From a virus, in IMG/VR virus record IMGVR_UViG_3300023178_000156, positions 1 to 34,098 of that record: a stretch of DNA of 34,098 bases. The stretch is one strand, 5' to 3'. A program made the translations under genes and the position numbers. The notes under the pieces were generated by a model. The model worked only from the letters and a program-made list of their open reading frames with translations, ran no database searches and was not told where the DNA came from. The stretch's first letter is position 1, and every line of letters begins with the position of its first letter. Positions 29,879 through 34,098 of the stretch are shown in pieces.

Positions 29879-30350
29879 TTTAATTTTATTATTTGCAATA
29901 GGTACCGTTCAGGCAGAACCTATTGTACACAAGTTTAAAAATCCTTCTTTCAGTGGTGTGGGTACAGGTGCTCACTATCTGACCATTGAAAACCAGGAAC
30001 ACAGTAGAAAAGAACAAATCAAAGATGCTTTAGAAGCTGCACGAAGAGCTGCAGAGAGAGAAGCAGATAATACAACCCTCGCAAAATTTATTCGTAATTT
30101 AGAATCGCGTATATATGCTCAATTAGCAAAACAACTAGTTGACAATATGTTTTCAAATGATAATCCCGTAAGGTTTGGTTCATTTGTCCTTGAAGGTTCT
30201 ACAGTGACATATGAAGTACTCACAAATGAAGATGGTACTGAATATATCAAAATGACAATTGTAGGCGAAGATGGAACAACAACAGTAATTGAAATTCCTA
30301 TAGGAACAGGAACATTTGGAAGCGATGGAAACTCTGACCCGAACGGCTAG
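29856..30350 (+). CDS. csgF: CsgF-like curli secretion accessory factor
   Basis: Start placed at ATG 29856 (signal peptide MKNQLKSSLILLFAIGTVQA, cleavage before EPIV); ATG 29835 is in frame and would add seven residues. The mature N-terminus EPIVHKFKNPSFSGVGTGAH matches E. coli CsgF (FQFRNPNFGG ... NNGAF), the part that inserts into the CsgG channel and makes the second constriction. The Ala/Glu/Arg-rich helix (AARRAAEREADNTTLAKFIR) and terminal strands (VTYEVLTNEDGTEYIKMTIV, TTTVIEIPIGTG) match the family's neck helix and DPBB-like end. 144 aa mature against ~119 in E. coli. Overlaps csgG by 26 bases. Confidence 0.9.
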   Translation: MKNQLKSSLILLFAIGTVQAEPIVHKFKNPSFSGVGTGAHYLTIENQEHSRKEQIKDALEAARRAAEREADNTTLAKFIRNLESRIYAQLAKQLVDNMFSNDNPVRFGSFVLEGSTVTYEVLTNEDGTEYIKMTIVGEDGTTTVIEIPIGTGTFGSDGNSDPNG

Positions 30351-31302
30351 TATTATAGCACTTGCATTTATGACTGGCTGTGCCAGTGTTCCGCAATGGT
30401 CTGAAGGTCCAGCTTATTGTGAATATGGCGAAGGAAGATTTGCACAAGGATTTAATACCGATTTTGATAATGATGGTATTATAAATGATGATGCTTTAAG
30501 TGTTGGAAAACAACTGTATACCGGTACTCGTAAATATATCGAGACAAAGCAAATTTGTGTTGAACAACCAGAAGTTGTAGATCTTCCATCATATATTGAT
30601 TTATTAAATTTACCACCAGCTGAAACAAGACCGGTCGTTGCTGTATATCAATTTTTAGATAAAACAGGGCAACGTAAAGATTCAGTCACAGGACAAAGTT
30701 TTTCCACAGCTGTGACTCAAGGTGGAACAGAATTATTAATTGACGCTCTTAAAACTGCAGGCAATGGAACCTGGTTTAGAGTAGTTGAACGACAAGGGAT
30801 TGATGCTCTTGTAAGAGAAAGACAAATTATTAGAAGTGGCAGAGATGAAGCTGCCAAAGCTCTTGGAGAAGAGCCACAAAAATTAGGACCACTTTTATTT
30901 GCAGGAATGATAATTGAAGGTGGTATTATTGGATATGATAGTAATTTAAAAACTGGTGGCCGAGGGGCCAGAACTTTAGGGATTGGATTTTCACGTCAAT
31001 ATAGACAAGACCAAGTGACAGTATCGCTGAGAGCGGTAAGTGTTTTAACAGGCGAAGTACTATTAAATGTCCAAACAAAAAAGACAATTTTAAGTTATGG
31101 TTCCGGAGGGGATATATTTAGATTTATTGAACAAGGAACACAGTTGATTGAATATGAAGACGGTGTGGGAAATAATGAATCAGTGACATACGCAGTGCGA
31201 ACAGCTATCGAGGCTGCCGTGCTGGAAATGGTTTACCAAGGAGACAGACGTGGCTTCTGGAAAATCAATAATAAAAAAATAGAGGAAACGAAAGATGATT
31301 AA
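30325..31302 (+). CDS. csgG: CsgG-like outer-membrane curli secretion channel (lipoprotein)
   Basis: 325 aa from ATG 30325 (an in-frame TTG at 30316 is rejected). Signal peptide with lipobox FMTGC, C19 the lipidated residue. Core matches CsgG throughout: LPSYIDLLNLPPAE, VYQFLDKTGQ, SFSTAVTQGGTELLIDALK, WFRVVERQGIDALVRERQII, IEGGIIGYDSNLKTGGRGAR, RAVSVLTGEVLLNVQTKKTI, LSYGSGGDIFRFIE, QGDRRGFW. This gives the nonameric 36-strand channel. The constriction loop keeps Phe (F126, as E. coli F56) but lacks the Tyr and Asn (Y51, N55). Residues ~25-85 are an N-terminal extension with a calcium-type D-x-D-x-D-G-I loop (46-56) and extra Cys. Overlaps the curlin gene by eight bases. Confidence 0.95.
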   Translation: METLTRTASIIALAFMTGCASVPQWSEGPAYCEYGEGRFAQGFNTDFDNDGIINDDALSVGKQLYTGTRKYIETKQICVEQPEVVDLPSYIDLLNLPPAETRPVVAVYQFLDKTGQRKDSVTGQSFSTAVTQGGTELLIDALKTAGNGTWFRVVERQGIDALVRERQIIRSGRDEAAKALGEEPQKLGPLLFAGMIIEGGIIGYDSNLKTGGRGARTLGIGFSRQYRQDQVTVSLRAVSVLTGEVLLNVQTKKTILSYGSGGDIFRFIEQGTQLIEYEDGVGNNESVTYAVRTAIEAAVLEMVYQGDRRGFWKINNKKIEETKDD

Positions 31303-32023
31303 AAAACTATTAGGCCTAAGTTTAGTATTAATCTCTGGTTTCGCATTTGCTCAAGCTACCGATGATAACGAAATTAACATCGAGCAGGTTGGTGATACTT
31401 TAACATTATATGTTGACCAATATGGTTATGGTAATAAAATTGGAGCTGACGATTTTAGTTCATCTTCAAGTGCTATGGTTATTACTGGTTCAACTTTGAC
31501 TTTTAATATAGACCAAATCGGTAATCAGAATCTATTATTCGGCCCATTAATTGCTGATAGTAGCACCTATAACTTATTGTTTACAGGTGATTCTAACGAG
31601 TGGGATTGGGACATTGGATATGTTGGCTCTTCAGATAGTACTACTATGGATGTAGATATTACTGGTGATTCTAACATAATGGATTTTGACCAAGGTTATA
31701 ACGCAAGCGCGGAAAGGTTGGATTTCGATCTAACTATAATTGGAGATAGTAATGTCTTTGATGTCGATATAGACGTAGATGATGCTATTTGGAACTTCGA
31801 TATTACTGGAGGTTCAAATGACATTAATACTATGCAAAAAGATGGTGGTGAACAAGAAATCAATTTAACACTTGATGGTTCATCAGCTGATATTGACATT
31901 AATCAGTTAAGTGGTACATGTCCTACGGGTGTCTCAACCTGTAATGGTATCATAACACTAGATGTTGATTCTGAAAATGCAACAATTCAGATTAATCAAA
32001 AAGACAGCTCTAACGACAGCTAG
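31295..32023 (+). CDS. Curlin-like repeat protein 1 (secreted, amyloid-type candidate)
   Basis: 242 aa. Signal peptide MIKKLLGLSLVLISGFAFAQ with cleavage near ATDD. About eight repeats of ~22-26 residues, each with two short alternating strands and a G-x-x-N turn: NEINIEQVGDTLTLYVDQYG, LTFNIDQIGNQN, DVDITGDSNIMDFDQG, LTIIGDSNVFDVDID, FDITGGSNDINTMQK, LTLDGSSADIDINQLSG. The first repeats keep the curlin Q-x-G-x-x-N signature; later ones are Asp-rich with fewer Gln. A Cys pair (TCPTGVSTC) lies in the last repeat. RBS AGAGGAAACGAAAG. Immediately after csgG, so the obvious secretion substrate. Confidence 0.85.
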   Translation: MIKKLLGLSLVLISGFAFAQATDDNEINIEQVGDTLTLYVDQYGYGNKIGADDFSSSSSAMVITGSTLTFNIDQIGNQNLLFGPLIADSSTYNLLFTGDSNEWDWDIGYVGSSDSTTMDVDITGDSNIMDFDQGYNASAERLDFDLTIIGDSNVFDVDIDVDDAIWNFDITGGSNDINTMQKDGGEQEINLTLDGSSADIDINQLSGTCPTGVSTCNGIITLDVDSENATIQINQKDSSNDS

Positions 32024-33122
32024 TATTCTACTATTTTCGATGGGTTCTAATGCAGAGCCCATCGGGAATATCATTGAGCACAAGGGAAGTGCTTCTATCA
32101 CTCGTGAAGCTGGAGCAACGTTAGAGGTTTCAGATACACAAGTTCCAGATATTGTAATGAATGACACGGCCGAAACAGAAAATGGTCGAATGTTAATTGA
32201 GTTCCTAGACGAGGCTGAACTTAGCCTTACAGAAAATACAAAGGTATACATTGACCGTGTATACTATGACCCAGATCCAAGCAAATCAAAAATGGCTATG
32301 AGAATGGCAATGGGAACTGCAAGGTTCGCATCTGGCCGATTGGGCATGGTCAATAAAAATAATATAGACATACAAACACCTACAGCTACTATATCAGTTC
32401 GTGGGACAGATTTTACAACAACTATTGACGAGCTCGGAAGATCGCTTGTCATTCTTTTACCAGACCAATATGGTAATCCATCAGGTACCATAGAGGTATC
32501 AAATCTGGGTGGTACTATCGTTTTAGAGGAAGCTTATGCAGCGACAATGGTTTCCACATTGGATTCTCCACCTACTCCTAAAGTCAGTATACAGAACATC
32601 ACACCAGCGATGATTGATAATATGTTTATCGTATCACCGCCACCAGAAGTGAAAGAAGCTATTGAGGAAGAAATGGCAGATGATGCAAATGAAGACCAAG
32701 GATTGCTTGACATTGACTTTTTAGAGTTTACAGAATTGGAAGAAGATTATCTTGAAGATGATGCATTGGAATTTACTGAACTGGATATTGATTTTCTTGA
32801 TGTTGATTTCTTAACTGATGTTTTGGATATTGTGGAAGAGCTCGTAAAAACCACTGCTGCGCTTGATGATAGAGCAATTGCTGGAACTTCATTGGGAGCA
32901 GAATTAAAGGGAGCCACATTTGGACTTAATGCTGATTCTCAATATAACATTTATGAACAAGATGGAAAAATTGTATTTTACAGACAAGTGCAAGACACAA
33001 TTAAATTAGTATTTGCTATAGATGCTTCTGTAAGAATTGACACAGAGGTAGAAGGTTATTCTGGTATTATTAATTTAAATGGTGGAGACGATTCAGTTAT
33101 AGTTATAAAACAAGGTGGATAA
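31977..33122 (+). CDS. Exported FecR-domain protein in curli cassette
   Basis: Start at ATG 31977 (or 31962) overlaps the curlin gene end by 47-62 bases, so translation is coupled. Signal peptide MQQFRLIKKTALTTASILLF SMGSNA, cleaved before EPIG. A FecR domain spans about 35-190: GSASITREAGATLEV, AETENGRMLIEFLDEAELSL, GTARFASGRLGMVNKNNIDI, TPTATISVRGTDFTTT. FecR domains sense or bind surface and sugar ligands and often accompany exported beta-solenoids. A run of acidic repeats follows (LDIDFLEFTELEEDYLEDDA, LEFTELDIDFLDVDFLTD). The C-terminal beta domain ends IINLNGGDDSVIVIKQGG. A periplasmic or surface partner of the curlins is inferred. Confidence 0.82.
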   Translation: MQQFRLIKKTALTTASILLFSMGSNAEPIGNIIEHKGSASITREAGATLEVSDTQVPDIVMNDTAETENGRMLIEFLDEAELSLTENTKVYIDRVYYDPDPSKSKMAMRMAMGTARFASGRLGMVNKNNIDIQTPTATISVRGTDFTTTIDELGRSLVILLPDQYGNPSGTIEVSNLGGTIVLEEAYAATMVSTLDSPPTPKVSIQNITPAMIDNMFIVSPPPEVKEAIEEEMADDANEDQGLLDIDFLEFTELEEDYLEDDALEFTELDIDFLDVDFLTDVLDIVEELVKTTAALDDRAIAGTSLGAELKGATFGLNADSQYNIYEQDGKIVFYRQVQDTIKLVFAIDASVRIDTEVEGYSGIINLNGGDDSVIVIKQGG

Positions 33123-33130
33123 ATAAAATT

Positions 33131-33349
33131 ATGGAAATAGAAAAAATAATTGCAAATAGATGTGATTGTTCCTTATTGGAAGTCACAGACGAAAAACATA
33201 TTGTAGATGATTTAAACGCAGATTCATTAAGCGTAGTAGAAATTATTATGGATTTGGAAGAAGAATTTGGATTCCAAATTCCAGATGATGAAGCTGAAGA
33301 ATTATTTACAGTAAAACAGATTAAAGACTATGTTGAGGCGAATGCTTAA
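33131..33349 (+). CDS. Acyl carrier protein
   Basis: 72 aa (usual ~75-80). Four-helix ACP: EKIIANRCDCSLLEVTDEKH, then DDLNADSLSVVEIIMDLEEE with phosphopantetheine-accepting S32 in the D-S-L motif, FGFQIPDDEAEELFTVKQIK and DYVEANA. All functional landmarks are present, so it can probably be charged by a holo-ACP synthase. It overlaps the next gene by one base (TAATG). No acyltransferase is in the window. Sitting between an exported FecR protein and a curlin, it may provide acyl groups for a lipid or toxin-type modification; this is speculation. Confidence 0.93.
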   Translation: MEIEKIIANRCDCSLLEVTDEKHIVDDLNADSLSVVEIIMDLEEEFGFQIPDDEAEELFTVKQIKDYVEANA

Positions 33350-34086
33350 TGGACGAATTTGATAGAAAATTAGATAAATGGTTATTAGGATTTTCCTGGT
33401 TATTGTTGGGAATGTATTTTATTTTGGCAGCTGGTAAAGCTTATGCAGATAATGTAATAACCATTGAACAAACTGGTGATAATTTAAATTTAGAGATTCA
33501 GCAATACGGTGCTGATAATGAAATTAAAATGTTGGACCAATATTCGTATATCAATGCGTCAACATTAGATTTATTAGTTGTTCAGTATAATACCGCAGGT
33601 CTTGATAACACAATAGTATTTGATGAAATCAGTGGAACAGGTAATGAATTTAAATTAGGTCAAGGTGTTGCTTTTGATAACACCACACAAGGCTGGAACT
33701 ATGATGGTGCCGAAGGCGGTGGTCATTATATGGAAATAGATTTATATGGTAATGATAACTTTGTTGAATGGCATCAAACAAATCAAAGTGGCGCAACTGA
33801 CGGACATGATTTTAACTTACATGTTGCTGGGTCTGATAATTGGATAGATGGAAGACAACAATCTTCAGGTGCAAAAGAAGCAAACATTACACTTTATAAT
33901 TCAGACAATGTTTTAACATTTAGACAAAAAGGTGCTAACGCAAACCACACAGCAAATATTACTTTAGATGGTATTTACGGAACGGACGCGCTTATTAGAC
34001 AAAATAGCACAACCAATCAAACATATAACTTATCAGTGGATTGTTATACGGTTGGTGGTTGCTCAGTAAATGTGTTGCAAGAATAA
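33349..34086 (+). CDS. Curlin-like repeat protein 2 (secreted)
   Basis: 245 aa. Unusual signal: acidic-basic n-region MDEFDRKLDKW, hydrophobic core LLGFSWLLLGMYFILAA and AYA cleavage before DNV. Seven or so curlin-like repeats: ITIEQTGDNLNLEIQQYGAD, NEIKMLDQYSY, MEIDLYGNDNFVEWHQTN, LHVAGSDNWIDGRQQSSG, ITLYNSDNVLTFRQKGAN, ITLDGIYGTDALIRQNSTTN. Keeps more Gln/Asn than protein 1, closer to classical curlins. The first repeat matches protein 1 (I-x-IEQ-x-GD-x-L-x-L-x3-QYG). A C-terminal Cys pair (CYTVGGC) is also shared. Either subunit or nucleator; which is unclear. Confidence 0.86.
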   Translation: MDEFDRKLDKWLLGFSWLLLGMYFILAAGKAYADNVITIEQTGDNLNLEIQQYGADNEIKMLDQYSYINASTLDLLVVQYNTAGLDNTIVFDEISGTGNEFKLGQGVAFDNTTQGWNYDGAEGGGHYMEIDLYGNDNFVEWHQTNQSGATDGHDFNLHVAGSDNWIDGRQQSSGAKEANITLYNSDNVLTFRQKGANANHTANITLDGIYGTDALIRQNSTTNQTYNLSVDCYTVGGCSVNVLQE

Positions 34087-34098
34087 TGCAAGAGTTAG
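34086..34098 (+). CDS. Start of a further gene in the curli cassette (3' partial)
   Basis: ATG overlaps the curlin-2 stop (TAATG), the same coupling used through this cassette; only four codons (Met-Gln-Glu-Leu) are visible. CsgE- or CsgC/H-like partners, or another curlin, could lie here; the sequence does not say. Confidence 0.4.

Noticed and set aside
1-34098. CRISPR array, insertion sequence or phage integration module
   Set aside because: No regularly spaced direct repeats, no transposase motif, and no integrase or attachment-site duplication at the tRNA were seen.

Overview
The window is a segment of a low-GC tailed-phage genome (myovirus morphology, T4-like). A contiguous rightward block from about 8.8 to 22.8 kb carries neck, terminase, tail, portal, prohead and capsid genes in T4-like order: gp13, gp14, gp15, gp16, gp17, gp18, gp19, gp20, a core protein, gp21, gp22, gp23. 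The AT-rich coding, the marine-type fibre proteins (MAIK-type N-termini) and the csgF/csgG pair suggest a marine myophage close to the pelagimyophages (hosts such as SAR11 or similarly streamlined bacteria). That host assignment is inference.

Layout. (1) 1-8.8 kb: a truncated fibre with an S74 auto-chaperone, a duplicated pair of small proteins, a sigma70-promoted glycan cassette (GH130-like propeller, TPR-FkbM methyltransferase, cytidylyltransferase-cupin fusion), then a run of small adhesin or fibre-like proteins, three of which share a module. (2) 8.8-22.8 kb: the virion assembly block, interrupted only by a TagD-like cytidylyltransferase that has its own perfect sigma70 promoter; it ends in a strong intrinsic terminator after the major capsid gene. 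(3) 22.9-28.95 kb: a leftward accessory and early region read from five closely related sigma70 promoters. It encodes small proteins, a TET-associated-type glycosyltransferase, a GIY-YIG-like protein, a tRNA-Glu, and a roughly 750-nt gene-free, GC-richer, highly structured RNA lying just upstream of the tRNA. That RNA resembles the GOLLD/ROOL class of giant phage RNAs in size and context. (4) 29.05-34.1 kb: a rightward cassette behind a TATAAATA late-type promoter. It holds two small membrane/coiled-coil proteins, csgF, csgG, a curlin-like protein, a FecR-domain protein, an acyl carrier protein and a second curlin-like protein.

The most notable system is the phage-borne curli-type (type VIII) secretion cassette. 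It has an outer-membrane channel (CsgG), its gating or anchoring partner (CsgF), two exported curlin-like repeat substrates and two unexpected partners (FecR and ACP), apparently expressed late. The CsgG keeps the family core but carries an N-terminal Asp-rich calcium-type loop and an altered constriction. The second highlight is the giant RNA. Transcription logic is unusually readable: TTGACA-17-TATAAT-like promoters drive the accessory genes, and TATAAATA boxes precede several virion genes and the curli cassette.
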